The notes: a model not told the origin generated them from the letters alone. Positions 25,134-34,219 are shown, numbered from the stretch's first letter. The stretch: 64,000 nucleotides of DNA from Streptomyces sp. ITFR-21 (GCF_031844685.1 NZ_CP134605.1:5740001-5804000); one strand, 5' to 3'. A program made the numbers and translations.

Positions 25134-25767
25134 GGCGAGTCACCCCAGCCGTGGTGCGCTGCCCGACCTCGACATCGGGCTCGATGCCCTCGGGCAGGTA
25201 GACGTCCACCCGCGACCCGAACCGGATCAGTCCGATCCGGTCGCCCTGTTCGACCTTGCAGCCCCGCGGTACGTAGGGGACGATCCGCCGGGCCACCGCG
25301 CCGGCGATCTGCACGACCTCGACGTCACCGAGTTCGGTGTCGAAGTGCCAGATCACCCGCTCGTTGTTCTCGCTCTCCTTGTTGAACGCCGGTACGTACC
25401 CGCCGGGGATGTGTTCGACGGTGGTGACCGTGCCGGCGAGCGGAGCCCGGTTCACGTGCACGTTCAGCGGGTTCATGAAGATCGCGACCCGGGTGCGCCC
25501 GTCCTTCCACGGCGTGATGCTCTGCACCACGCCGTCGGCCGGGGCGATCACCCGCCCTTCGGTGATCTCCCGCTCGGGGTCGCGGAAGAACCACAGCATG
25601 CCGGCCGCGAGCGCGGTGGCGGGTACGGCCACGGCCGCCCAGCGGCCGGAGCGGCGTGCCTGAGTGAGACTGACCGCCGCGGTGGCCACGGTCGGGAGGA
25701 GCCATGGCGACGCTCCGCGCGCGAGGCGGACCCGGCCGCGTGGTGCAGAGGAATGGCTGTGGGGCAT
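25120..25767 (-). CDS. psd: phosphatidylserine decarboxylase
   Basis: A 215-residue decarboxylase of the short (type II-like) kind. The self-cleavage site is seen in RFGSRVDVYLP, where the Ser after FG becomes the pyruvoyl group. APADGVVQSI, FMNPLNVHVNRAP and HFDTELGDVEVVQIAG are conserved upstream. Two N-terminal hydrophobic helices anchor it. It converts phosphatidylserine to phosphatidylethanolamine and is the promoter-proximal gene of a psd-pssA operon. Its upstream region is less GC-rich than the surroundings and then meets an acyl-CoA dehydrogenase remnant. Confidence 0.92.
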   Translation of the reverse strand: MPHSHSSAPRGRVRLARGASPWLLPTVATAAVSLTQARRSGRWAAVAVPATALAAGMLWFFRDPEREITEGRVIAPADGVVQSITPWKDGRTRVAIFMNPLNVHVNRAPLAGTVTTVEHIPGGYVPAFNKESENNERVIWHFDTELGDVEVVQIAGAVARRIVPYVPRGCKVEQGDRIGLIRFGSRVDVYLPEGIEPDVEVGQRTTAGVTRLDRA

Positions 25768-25959
25768 GGAAGACCTTCGTAGCGGAGGATGCCGCGAATT
25801 GCTTCAGGGGACGGCGGCTTTGTTCGATGGTATCGGCTGACACGGGCAACTGGGCAAGCCGGAGGGCGAGTCGATGGCTGGTTCCTGCGGCTTCGGCCAT
25901 GACACAGGGTGACCCGCCACTCGCTGCCGCTGACGACAATTCCGTCACATGGGGACATT

Positions 25960-26165
25960 TCATGCGGGTCGGTCCTTGATCCGGTATTCCTCCGGCGGCC
26001 GTCGGCCGATGATCATTTTCTGGATCTCGCGGTCCCTTCATCTGTCAGCAACACGGGCGTCTTCTGCGCAGCGGCTCGATCTCGTATTCCCCGCAGAAGG
26101 CGTGACCGCCGTGGATCCGGAAGGCGTCCGCCGCCGCTTCCACGCCCGCCGGGGACACCGGGCGC
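25960..26165 (-). pseudogene. C-terminal remnant of an acyl-CoA dehydrogenase
   Basis: On the minus strand one frame reads GVEAAADAFRIHGGHAF and EYEIEP, the conserved C-terminal helix of acyl-CoA dehydrogenases (compare ...IHGGYGF...EYEIER). A +1 shifted frame then gives AEDARV, an in-frame stop, and REIQKMIIGRRPPEEYRIKD, the usual family ending (EIQxMxIGRR). Everything upstream of the tail is gone. It lies between psd and the TetR gene, where I recall many streptomycetes carrying an ethylmalonyl-CoA pathway operon that includes such a dehydrogenase. Confidence 0.75.
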
Positions 26166-26333
26166 GCGGGTCCTCCCCGCGGGTACCGCGGCCGGGCGGA
26201 CACCCCGGCCCCGGCGGACGGCACGGCACGGGACGGCCCGGGTGCCCGCGGCGGGCCGCGGCGGCCGCCCGGACCGGTCCGGACGGCCGCCGCGAGAGCG
26301 GGGGCGGCGCGCAGTGCGGGCCGCGGCGGGGGA

Positions 26334-27125
26334 TCAGGCCCGGCGCAGCGCCTCCTCGATGCTGTGCAGGATCTCCGCGGGCGAGGCGTCCGTGCGGGCC
26401 ACCGCCACCACCACCTCGCCGCGCCGGGACACCACGGACGTCGGCTCCACCGCGGCACGCGACGGTATCCGGCCGGCCCCTATCCCGGTGCCGAAGGTCT
26501 TCTTGATCACCGCGAAGGCGCGGTCGAGCTGGGTCTCCACGTCGCCCTTGCCGCCGGCCCGCAGCCACCGCCGCAGTACGTGGTTGTGCGCGGCCACCAC
26601 CGCCGACGCGGCCACCTCCGCCAGCAGCGGGTCGTCGTCGCCGTCGCGCTGCGCGCCCTCGTCGAAGTGCCCCAGCAGATAGCGGGTGAAGGTCCGCTCG
26701 TAGCGGGCCACCGAGGCGATCTCCCGCTCCCGCAGCGTCGGCACCTCACGGGTCAGCCGGTAGCGCTCCACCGACATCTCCGGCACCTGCGCGTACATCC
26801 GCAGTACCTCGGTGATGCCCCGGCAGACCGTGTCCAGCGGGTGTTCACGCGGGTCCGCGGAGTCCAGCACCGCCTGCACCCGGACCAGCGTGTCGTCGTG
26901 GTCGGGGAAGATCGCCTCTTCCTTGGAGCGGAAATGACGGAAGAACGTGCGGCGCGCCACCCCGGCGGTCGCCGCGATCTCGTCGACGGTCGTGGCCTCG
27001 TACCCCTGCGTCGCGAACAGGTGCAGGGCCGCCGCCGCGAGGTCCTGCCGCACCCGGTGGCGCTGAGCGGCGGCCCGGCGGCCGTTCGCGGTCTCGGGTA
27101 CGTCGGACTTCACGGGCTGGGACAT
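26334..27125 (-). CDS. TetR-family regulator of the ccr/meaA locus type
   Basis: A 263-residue regulator. The N-terminal helix-turn-helix is ALHLFATQGYEATTVDEIAA and TAGVARRTFFRHFRSKEEAI. A distinctive downstream part follows (HDDTLVRVQAVLDSA, EVLRMYAQVPEMSVERYRL, FTRYLLGHFDEGAQ, AHNHVLRRWLRAGGKGD). This combination matches, from memory, the TetR gene found beside crotonyl-CoA carboxylase/reductase genes in streptomycetes, but no ccr gene is present here. It may be an orphan left after deletion of its targets, or control genes elsewhere. ATG 27125 is chosen; a longer frame upstream has no support. Confidence 0.87.
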   Translation of the reverse strand: MSQPVKSDVPETANGRRAAAQRHRVRQDLAAAALHLFATQGYEATTVDEIAATAGVARRTFFRHFRSKEEAIFPDHDDTLVRVQAVLDSADPREHPLDTVCRGITEVLRMYAQVPEMSVERYRLTREVPTLREREIASVARYERTFTRYLLGHFDEGAQRDGDDDPLLAEVAASAVVAAHNHVLRRWLRAGGKGDVETQLDRAFAVIKKTFGTGIGAGRIPSRAAVEPTSVVSRRGEVVVAVARTDASPAEILHSIEEALRRA

Positions 27126-27358
27126 GTGGGGAACGTAACACGCCGGAGCGCCCCGTCCGGCGGACGGCGGAAAACCGCCCGGGGCGCACGCGGCGCCCCC
27201 GGCGCACCGGGCCACGCGGCGGCTCGACCGCTTGCCCGGGCCGCGAGAACCCCCGGTCGGCCCGGCCGGTCCCGCGGCTCGGGCGCGGCTGCCCTAGCAG
27301 GTGTCCCGCACGGGCGCCGGCGAACCGCCGAAGAACGTCCGCGGGCCGTGCCCGCCCC

Positions 27359-27364
27359 TACGGT
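27359..27364 (+). promoter_or_regulatory. leaderless -10 box TACGGT for the HEAT-repeat gene
   Basis: TACGGT lies 6 nt before ATG 27371, with no ribosome site. Confidence 0.45.
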
Positions 27365-27370
27365 GGTCCG

Positions 27371-27862
27371 ATGGATCCCGCCACCCGCGAGCGGCTCGCC
27401 CTCGCCCTCACCGCCCCCGGCCGCCCGCTGGACGTACGGGAGGCCGCCGCCGTCGAACTCGCCGGGGCGGGCGACCGGCGAGCGTTCGAGACGCTCGCGC
27501 TGCTGCTCAACCACCAGGACGAGGCCCGTGCCCGGCAGGCGGCGAAGGCCCTGCTGCGGCTCGGCGACCCGCGCACCGGCCGGGCCGCCGCCGTGCTGGC
27601 CACCAACCCGCTGCGGACCGGGTACGCGCTGCCCGCTATCCGCCTGCTGGTCGACCTGCGCGCGCCCGAGGCCGTACCGGCGCTCACCGAGACCCTGCAG
27701 CGACTGCGCGCCCGGCCGCGGCCCGCCCTCGACCACATTGCCCGGGCCTGCGCGGAGGGCCTGGAGACCCTGCGGACCGCCGGCGCGGACACCGGGGGCG
27801 GGGACGGCGGCCGGCCGGACGCGGAACGCCCGCCGCCCGCGGGGGGTCTCACAGCAGGGTGA
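27371..27862 (+). CDS. HEAT-repeat protein
   Basis: A 163-residue soluble protein built of short helical pairs: REAAAVELAGAGDRRAFETL, ARQAAKALLRLGDPRTG, LPAIRLLVDLRAPEAVPAL, as in PBS-lyase/HEAT repeats. These serve as protein-binding scaffolds. The C-terminal 30 residues are disordered (Gly/Pro-rich). It is convergent with the radical SAM gene and overlaps its 3' end by 14 nt. No specific function can be assigned. Confidence 0.75.
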   Translation: MDPATRERLALALTAPGRPLDVREAAAVELAGAGDRRAFETLALLLNHQDEARARQAAKALLRLGDPRTGRAAAVLATNPLRTGYALPAIRLLVDLRAPEAVPALTETLQRLRARPRPALDHIARACAEGLETLRTAGADTGGGDGGRPDAERPPPAGGLTAG

Positions 27863-28928
27863 GCTGGGTGTCCCCCTCCATGGCCGAGGGCGGCGCCGCG
27901 GGCACGGAACCGCGCGGGCGCGCGGGCGCGGGTCCGGGCTCGGCCGGCTCCTCGGGCCGCCGCAGCCGCCGCGCGCCGCCCGGCAGCGACGGCCCGCAGC
28001 CGAACTCGGCGGCGAACTCGTGCACCTGCCGGGTGACCTGCCGCTGGTACCACTTCGGCGCGTACGAACCGCCCGCGTACATCGTCTCGTAGCGCCGGAC
28101 CAGATGCGGGTGCTCGCGGGCCAGCCACGCCATGTACCACTCGCGGGCGCCGGGCCGCAGGTGCAGCACCAGCGGGGTGATGGAACCGGCGCCGGCCGCG
28201 GCGACGGCCCGCACCGTCGCCCGCAGCTGCTCGGGGGAGTCGCTGAGGAACGGCAGCACCGGCGCCATCAGCACGGCGGGCGCGATCCCGTGCCCGGCGA
28301 AGGTGCGGCAGACCGCCAGCCGGGTCTCGGGCGAAGGGGTGCCCGGCTCCACGCTGCGCCACAGCTCGTTGTCCACGAAGCCGACGGACAGGGCGACGGA
28401 CACCTCCGTGACGCTCGCGGACTGCCGTATCAGGTCCAGGTCGCGCAGGATCAACGAGCCCTTGGTGAGGATCGAGAACGGGTTGGCCCGGTCGCGCAGC
28501 GCCTCCAGGATGCCCGGCATCAGCCGGTAGCGGCCCTCGGCCCGCTGGTAGCAGTCGACGTTGGTGCCCATGGCGACGTGCTCGCCCTTCCAGCGCGGCG
28601 CCGCCAGCTCGCGGCGCAGCAGTTCCGCCGCGTTGGTCTTCACCACGATCTGCGTGTCGAAGTCGTGCCCGGTGTCCAGGTCCAGATAGCTGTGCGTCCT
28701 GCGGGCGAAGCAGTAGACGCAGGCGTGGCTGCATCCCCGGTATGGGTTGACCGTCCATTCGAACGGCATCCGGGAGGCGCCCGGCACCCGGTTGAGGAGG
28801 GTGCGGGCCCGTATCTCGTGGAAGGTGATGCCGCTGAAGCCCGGGGTGTCGAACGTCCGCGTCGTCACGGCGTCCGTACCGAACAGCGCGCCCGCCGAGT
28901 CGTTGCGGTCCAGCTGGTCCCAGCGCAT
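27849..28928 (-). CDS. radical SAM protein, Rv2578c family (SplB-like)
   Basis: A 359-residue radical SAM enzyme. The cluster motif is CSHACVYCFAR (CxxxCxxC) within NPYRGCSHACVYCFARRTH, and the SplB/Rv2578c-like context continues with DTQIVVKTNAAELLRREL, GTNVDCYQRAEGRYRLMPGI and FSILTKGSLILRDLDL. It uses a 4Fe-4S cluster and S-adenosylmethionine; the substrate is unknown. AAGGAGG precedes ATG 28928. A LexA-like box 43 nt upstream suggests DNA-damage control, in line with the distant relation to spore photoproduct lyase. The extreme C-terminus overlaps the HEAT gene. Confidence 0.9.
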   Translation of the reverse strand: MRWDQLDRNDSAGALFGTDAVTTRTFDTPGFSGITFHEIRARTLLNRVPGASRMPFEWTVNPYRGCSHACVYCFARRTHSYLDLDTGHDFDTQIVVKTNAAELLRRELAAPRWKGEHVAMGTNVDCYQRAEGRYRLMPGILEALRDRANPFSILTKGSLILRDLDLIRQSASVTEVSVALSVGFVDNELWRSVEPGTPSPETRLAVCRTFAGHGIAPAVLMAPVLPFLSDSPEQLRATVRAVAAAGAGSITPLVLHLRPGAREWYMAWLAREHPHLVRRYETMYAGGSYAPKWYQRQVTRQVHEFAAEFGCGPSLPGGARRLRRPEEPAEPGPAPARPRGSVPAAPPSAMEGDTQLTLL

Positions 28929-28970
28929 CGCGCCCTCCTTCGGTGGTCCGGCTTGTCTCCTCGTCCACAA

Positions 28971-28986
28971 TAGAACAAAAATTCGA
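28971..28986. promoter_or_regulatory. LexA-like (SOS) box before the radical SAM gene
   Basis: Minus strand TCGAATTTTTGTTCTA matches the actinobacterial LexA consensus TCGAACnnnnGTTCGA at 10 of 12 fixed positions. It lies 43 nt upstream of the start codon. A TATTGT -10-like hexamer (minus strand, 28972 to 28967) overlaps its promoter-proximal edge, so bound LexA would block transcription. The local sequence is clearly AT-rich against the genome. Confidence 0.6.
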
Positions 28987-29063
28987 AATTCGGGTGTGGT
29001 TGGCTTTGCGCCACGCGGTCCGCGCCACGCGGCCGCGCACCGAGACCGAACCGAGGAGAAGTC

Positions 29064-29519
29064 ATGGCGCTGGTCGAGGCCACCACGGAACGCATCGTCG
29101 AGGCGGATCCCGAGCGGGTGTACGCAGCGCTCGCCGACTACGCCGGGACCCGCGGCCGGGTGCTCCCTGGGCAGTTCAGCGAGTACGAGGTCCGGGAGGG
29201 CGGCAAGGGCGCCGGCACCCTCGTGCACTGGAAGCTCCAGGCCACCAGCAAGCGGATCCGCGACTGCCTGTTCGACGTCACCGAGCCCACCCCCGGGCAG
29301 CTCGTGGAGACCGACCGCAACTCCACGATGGTGAACACCTGGACCGTCACCCCGGCGGGCGAGGGCCGCAGCCGGGTCGTGGTCGGCACCACCTGGCAGG
29401 GCGCGGGCGGCGTCGGCGGCTTCTTCGAGCGCACCTTCGCGCCCAAGGGCCTCGGCCGGATCTACGGCGAGGCGCTGGCGTCCCTGGCCGCCGAGGTGGA
29501 GCAGCAGCCGGCCGCGTGA
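29064..29519 (+). CDS. SRPBCC-family (START-like) protein
   Basis: A 151-residue protein of the polyketide-cyclase/START-like fold: ATTERIVEADPERVYAALAD at the N-terminus, a beta sheet with FDVTEPTPGQLVETDR and TVTPAGEGRSRVVVGTTW, and a long C-terminal helix (RIYGEALASLAAEVEQ). Such proteins bind hydrophobic ligands or act as small enzymes, and no specific ligand is evident. GAGGAG is 6 nt before ATG 29064. It is divergent from the radical SAM gene and shares the AT-rich intergenic region with the LexA-like box. Confidence 0.82.
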   Translation: MALVEATTERIVEADPERVYAALADYAGTRGRVLPGQFSEYEVREGGKGAGTLVHWKLQATSKRIRDCLFDVTEPTPGQLVETDRNSTMVNTWTVTPAGEGRSRVVVGTTWQGAGGVGGFFERTFAPKGLGRIYGEALASLAAEVEQQPAA

Positions 29520-29675
29520 GACCCGGTGCCCGCCGGACGGCGAGCAGGCCAAGGCAACGGGCACCACTCGTCCGGGTGGTTTTGGCTACTTCCTGAGAAT
29601 CGCCGCGTCTGTCCATCGTTGTCGCCTCATGCGGGAAACGGTGGCGGAGCAGGTGCGGCGAGGGGAGCGGCAGCG

Positions 29676-32300
29676 GTGGGTGGCACGTTGATCGAGGGTA
29701 TGGCGGCGCGGCCCGGACAGGCCCCGCCGCAGGCCGGCCCGGCCGGACCCGGTGCCCCGCCGGAGCCGGACGGCGCGATGGCACCGGGCGGCCCGCCGGA
29801 GCCGGACGACACCCCGGAAGCGCTCGGCGAGGAGCGGCCCGGCGCCGCGGACCCGCCCCCGCACCGGGACGCGGGGGCGTGGGCGGACACGGGAGCGGGC
29901 GCCGGCGCGGGTGTCGGCGAGCTGACCCCGCGCCGGCTCCGACTGGTGTTCCTCGGGCTGATGCTGGCCCTGCTGCTGGCGGCGCTCGACCAGATGATCG
30001 TCGCCACCGCGCTGCCCAAGATCGTCGGGGAACTGCACGGACTCGACAGGATGTCGTGGGTCGTCACCGCCTACCTGCTGGCCTCCACCATCGGCCTGCC
30101 GATCTACGGCAAGCTCGGCGATCTCTTCGGCCGCAAGAGCGTCTTTCAGTTCGCGATCCTGACCTTCGTGGCCGGCTCCGCGCTGGCCGCCTGGTCCCGC
30201 ACCATGGACGAGCTGATCGCCTTCCGGGCGATCCAGGGCATCGGCGGCGGCGGACTGATGATCGGCGTGCAGGCGATCATGGCCGACATCGTGCCGCCCC
30301 GGCAGCGCGGCCGCTACATGGGCCTGATCGGCGCCGCCTTCGGCCTGGCATCGGTCGCCGGGCCGCTGCTCGGCGGCTTCTTCACCGACCACGCCTCCTG
30401 GCGCTGGTGCTTCTCCGTCAACATCCCCTTCGGCCTGGTCACCCTCGCCGTGATCTCCGTGGTGCTGAAACTCCCCAAGCCGCGGACCAGGCCCCGGCTC
30501 GACGTGCTCGGCGCCCTGCTGCTGGCGGCCGGCTCCACCTGTCTGGTGCTGCTCACCACCTGGGGCGGCTCCACGTACGGCTGGCGGTCCCGGGAGATCC
30601 TGGCGCTGGGCGCGGGCGCGCTGGTCTGCGCGCTGCTGTTCGTCCTCACCGAGCGCTTCGCCGCCGAACCGGTCATCCCGCTGCGGCTGTTCCGGGACGG
30701 GGTCTTCAACACGACGGCGCTGATCGGCGCCGTGGTCGGTGTCGCGCTGTTCGGCGCGGCCAGCTACCTGCCGACCTTCCTGCAGATGGTGGAGGGGGCC
30801 AGCGCCACCGGCTCCGGACTGCTGATGCTGCCGCTGATGCTCGGCGTCGTGGCCGCCTCCGTCGTGGGCGGCCAGCTGATCAGCCGCACCGGCCGCTACA
30901 AGGTCTTCCCGATCGTCGGCGGCGCGCTGTCCGCGGTCGGCATGTACCTGCTCTCGCTGCTGGACGCGGACACCCCGCAGATCGAGTACAGCCTTTATAT
31001 GGCGGTGCTCGGCCTCGGTATCGGCCTGGTCCTGCCGGTCCTGGTACTCGCCGTGCAGAACTCCGTGCCGCCCTCCGACGTCGGCGCCGCCACCAGCGCC
31101 AACAACTACTTCCGGCAGATCGGCGGTTCGGTCGGCGCGGCCGTCTTCGGCACGCTGTTCGCCGACCGCCTCGCCGAGCGGCTCACCGCCGAACTCCCGC
31201 ACGGCGTCCGGCTGCCCGACCCCCAGTCGGTCACCCCGCAACTGGTCCGAACCCTGCCGGCGCCGGTCCGCGACGGCTACGTCCACGCCTACGCCGACGC
31301 GATGCCGCGGATCTTCCTCTACCTGGTGCCGGTCCTCGTCCTCGGCTTCCTCTTCGCCTTCCTCCTCAAGGAGAAACCTCTGGTGACCCAGCACGGCCCC
31401 GCCGCCCCGTCGGCGTATGACCCCACGCACGACGCCCCCTACGAACCCGGGCCCGGCCCGGCCGGCGGCGTACTGACCGACACCTATCCCGGGCCCGGCG
31501 GGTCCGAGATCCCGCTGCCCGGCGCCCGCCGCCCGCATCTGGGCGGCGTGGCGGTCTGCGGCACCGTCCAGCACTCGGACGGCACCACCGTCGGCCGCGC
31601 CGCCCTGACCCTGATCGACGTCTCGGGGCGGCAGGTCGGCCGCGGCGCGACCGCGGAGGACGGGCGGTACGCGCTCAGTACCCCGGGCGCCGGCAGCTAC
31701 GTGCTGATCGCGGCGGCCGGCGGGCACCAGCCGCAGGCGGTCAGTGTCACGGTGGGCGACCATCCGGTGGAGCTCGACGTGGTGCTCGGCGGCGCCGGAC
31801 GGCTGGCCGGCGCGGTGCGCACCGCCGACGGCACCCCGGTCAGGGACGCCGTGGTCACCCTCACCGACGTACGCGGCGACGTGGTGGCCGGTGCCCGCAG
31901 CGGACGCGAGGGCCTGTACACGCTGACCGAACTCGTCGCGGGGGAGTACACCCTGGCGGCCAGCGCGCCCGGCTTCCGGCCCACCGCGCTGCCGGTGTCG
32001 GTACAGGCGTCCAGGGAGACCCGGCAGGACATCGAGCTGGCCGGCGGCGCGGCGCTGCGCGGGGTCGTCCGGGCCCCCGGCGGGCGGCTGGTGGAGGACG
32101 CCCGGGTCACCCTGCTGGACGCGGCGGGCAACGTGGTCGACTCCGTCACCACCGGTGCCGACGGCCACTTCCGCTTCGTGGACCTGGCGGCCGGCGAGTA
32201 CACGGTGATCGCCGCCGGGTACCCGCCGGTGGCCACGGTCCTCCAGGTGGCCGGCGGCGGCCGTACCGAGCGGGACATCCAGCTCGGCCACGAGGACTGA
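29676..32300 (+). CDS. DHA2-family MFS exporter fused to three carboxypeptidase-regulatory-like domains
   Basis: An 874-residue fusion. After an 80-residue Pro/Gly-rich N-terminal tail comes a 14-helix MFS exporter of the EmrB/QacA type (LDQMIVATALPKIVGEL, GRKSVFQFAILTF, RAIQGIGGGGLMIG, SWRWCFSVNIPFG). From about residue 615 three beta-sandwich CarboxypepD_reg/Cna-B-like repeats follow, each of the pattern G-V/T-x-T-x-D-G-x-Y/F-x-L (TAEDGRYALSTPGAGSYVL, SGREGLYTLTELVAGEYTL, TGADGHFRFVDLAAGEYTV). The exporter part should pump drugs or metabolites by proton antiport. The fused domains probably bind protein or sugar. GTG 29676 is preferred over ATG 29700. Confidence 0.88.
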   Translation: MGGTLIEGMAARPGQAPPQAGPAGPGAPPEPDGAMAPGGPPEPDDTPEALGEERPGAADPPPHRDAGAWADTGAGAGAGVGELTPRRLRLVFLGLMLALLLAALDQMIVATALPKIVGELHGLDRMSWVVTAYLLASTIGLPIYGKLGDLFGRKSVFQFAILTFVAGSALAAWSRTMDELIAFRAIQGIGGGGLMIGVQAIMADIVPPRQRGRYMGLIGAAFGLASVAGPLLGGFFTDHASWRWCFSVNIPFGLVTLAVISVVLKLPKPRTRPRLDVLGALLLAAGSTCLVLLTTWGGSTYGWRSREILALGAGALVCALLFVLTERFAAEPVIPLRLFRDGVFNTTALIGAVVGVALFGAASYLPTFLQMVEGASATGSGLLMLPLMLGVVAASVVGGQLISRTGRYKVFPIVGGALSAVGMYLLSLLDADTPQIEYSLYMAVLGLGIGLVLPVLVLAVQNSVPPSDVGAATSANNYFRQIGGSVGAAVFGTLFADRLAERLTAELPHGVRLPDPQSVTPQLVRTLPAPVRDGYVHAYADAMPRIFLYLVPVLVLGFLFAFLLKEKPLVTQHGPAAPSAYDPTHDAPYEPGPGPAGGVLTDTYPGPGGSEIPLPGARRPHLGGVAVCGTVQHSDGTTVGRAALTLIDVSGRQVGRGATAEDGRYALSTPGAGSYVLIAAAGGHQPQAVSVTVGDHPVELDVVLGGAGRLAGAVRTADGTPVRDAVVTLTDVRGDVVAGARSGREGLYTLTELVAGEYTLAASAPGFRPTALPVSVQASRETRQDIELAGGAALRGVVRAPGGRLVEDARVTLLDAAGNVVDSVTTGADGHFRFVDLAAGEYTVIAAGYPPVATVLQVAGGGRTERDIQLGHED

Positions 32301-32462
32301 GCCGGGTCGGTCGGTCGCCGGCGGTGCCGGGGCATCGCCGGCGGTCGGCCGCGCGAACGGCCGGGGACCGGCCGGAAGGCCCGAGCGGACAAGCGTACGG
32401 CGGGCCGGACCGGCTGCTGACCGGCTGCTGACCGGCCGTACGGAGGGTCGGGCGGGGCGGGG

Positions 32463-34160
32463 TCAGCCGCCGGGCGGCGCGCTGCTCCCGTCCCCGTCCT
32501 TGACCTCCTGCTTGTCGCACTGCGTACCGCGGATCAGCGCGTAACTTCCGCCGATCCGGTACCTGCCGGCGGCGGGCGCGTACAGCCGGGTCCAGTCGCC
32601 GTCGGAGGTCACGCAGCCGTGCTTGCTGTCGGTGGCGCCCTCGATGCCGAGCACCGGGGACCACGGGATGCGCAGCAGCACCGAACCGGCCCGGGGCATC
32701 GACACCGTCAGCTCGGCGGGCCCCGCCTCTTCCACCACCGCCGGCGGCTCGGCCAGCGGCTCGGCGCCGCTCACCTCGTACAGCCGCCAGTTCGCGTCCT
32801 CCCAGATCGGGTGCAGCCAGGGCTGCCCGGCCGCCACCAGCTTCGCTTCGGCCACCGCCGCGCTGTCCGGCCGGTCGGTCGGCAGCACCACGTAGTTGAC
32901 ACTCCAGCGGCGCAGCCAGTCCCGGTAGGTGTCGGAGGTGAGCGTGCCGTCGTAGAAGAGCGGGTTGCGCTCCACGTCGGCCTGCCGGTTCCAGCCGCGG
33001 GCCAGGTTGACGTACGGCGACAGGCCGGTCGCCTCCCAGTGCGAGCGCAGGGGTACCACCTCGACCCGGCCACGGTCGGCGCGCACGTCGCGCAGTTCGG
33101 AGATCAGCGGTCCGGCGTGCTTGACGGTCGAGGCCACCACCGCAGTGGTCACCTGGTCGACGATCGGCTTGGTGATCTGCCAGGCAGCCACCCCGGCGAA
33201 CGCCAGCCACACCGCGATCGTGCGGCGGGTCCCCCAGGAGCTGCCCATGGCGACCATCAGCAGCACGGTGCCGCCGAACAGCAGCGCCAGCCGCTCCACG
33301 TTGCTGCCGATGGGCGAGGGCACCACCCACGTCAGCATGACGCCCACCGCGTACACCGAGGCGCCCAGGTGCACCGACCGCCAGGATTTCGGTACCGCGA
33401 CGGCGATCACCGCCGAGACCGCCAGCGGGATGATCGCGAAATACCACTTGAAGGGCTGCACCCCGTAGAAGGGGAACAGCAGCGAGGTCGCGCCCACCAC
33501 CACCGGCGGGGCGGCGGCCAGGATGTAGGCGTCCCGGCGGCGCTTGTTGAGGAACAGCGCCGCCGCGACCACCAGCAGGAACAGCCCCGCCACCGGGCTG
33601 CACATGGTGGCCAGCGCGGCGAGCGCGGTGGCCGCCGCCAGCCGTGAGGAGTGGCCGCGGGCCGCCCGTTCGGCCGGGAACAGCAGCGCCGTGCAGACCA
33701 GGGCGAACAGCATGCCCAGGGCGAACGTCACCCGGCCGGAAATCACGTCACACCAAAGAGCGAACACCGTCCACAGCACCGGCAGCAGCGGACGCTTCAC
33801 CCCGGACCGCAGCAGCAGCGCCGCCGCCGTCGTCGTCGAAAGCGTGCCGGCGATCACCGCCGTCGTCCGTACTCCCAGCGTCGCCATGATGTAGGGCGAC
33901 AGGATGCTGTACGACGCGGGGTGGATGCCGCCGTACCAGGACAGGTTGTACGACGCGGAGGGATGTGCTCGTATGAAGTTGGTCCAGGCGTACTGCGCGG
34001 CCATGTCGCCGGAGTCCTTGGCCAGGTACACCGCCCAGAGCAGATGCAGCACCGCGGCAAGGGCCGTCGCGATCACAATCGGGTGCCGCGGTCCCATCCG
34101 TCTGATGAGAGCGCTCGGGCCCCGAACGACGGCGAAGCGCGCGGGCTGCCAGGTGGTCAC
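32463..34160 (-). CDS. polytopic membrane protein, possibly GT-C-like
   Basis: A 565-residue protein with about ten hydrophobic helices in residues 30-350 (PIVIATALAAVLHLLWAVYL and others) and a 200-residue C-terminal domain that should face outside (SHWEATGLSPYVNLARGWNR, YRDWLRRWSVNYVVLPTD). The long first loop NFIRAHPSASYNLSWYGGIH and the overall plan recall lipid-linked sugar transferases (GT-C), but the expected acidic pair is not obvious. Relatives are often called MFS transporter without good reason. GTG 34160 has AGAGG 5 nt upstream. Function unresolved. Confidence 0.7.
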   Translation of the reverse strand: MTTWQPARFAVVRGPSALIRRMGPRHPIVIATALAAVLHLLWAVYLAKDSGDMAAQYAWTNFIRAHPSASYNLSWYGGIHPASYSILSPYIMATLGVRTTAVIAGTLSTTTAAALLLRSGVKRPLLPVLWTVFALWCDVISGRVTFALGMLFALVCTALLFPAERAARGHSSRLAAATALAALATMCSPVAGLFLLVVAAALFLNKRRRDAYILAAAPPVVVGATSLLFPFYGVQPFKWYFAIIPLAVSAVIAVAVPKSWRSVHLGASVYAVGVMLTWVVPSPIGSNVERLALLFGGTVLLMVAMGSSWGTRRTIAVWLAFAGVAAWQITKPIVDQVTTAVVASTVKHAGPLISELRDVRADRGRVEVVPLRSHWEATGLSPYVNLARGWNRQADVERNPLFYDGTLTSDTYRDWLRRWSVNYVVLPTDRPDSAAVAEAKLVAAGQPWLHPIWEDANWRLYEVSGAEPLAEPPAVVEEAGPAELTVSMPRAGSVLLRIPWSPVLGIEGATDSKHGCVTSDGDWTRLYAPAAGRYRIGGSYALIRGTQCDKQEVKDGDGSSAPPGG

Positions 34161-34219
34161 ATGGCCTCTTCCGGTAGCGGGGGCGAGCATCCCGGACCGG
34201 AGTCCCGTCCGGCCGGGAA

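Noticed and set aside
29676..34160. Antibiotic biosynthesis cluster around the exporter
   Set aside because: Neighbours are housekeeping or unknown genes, with no polyketide, peptide or terpene synthase.
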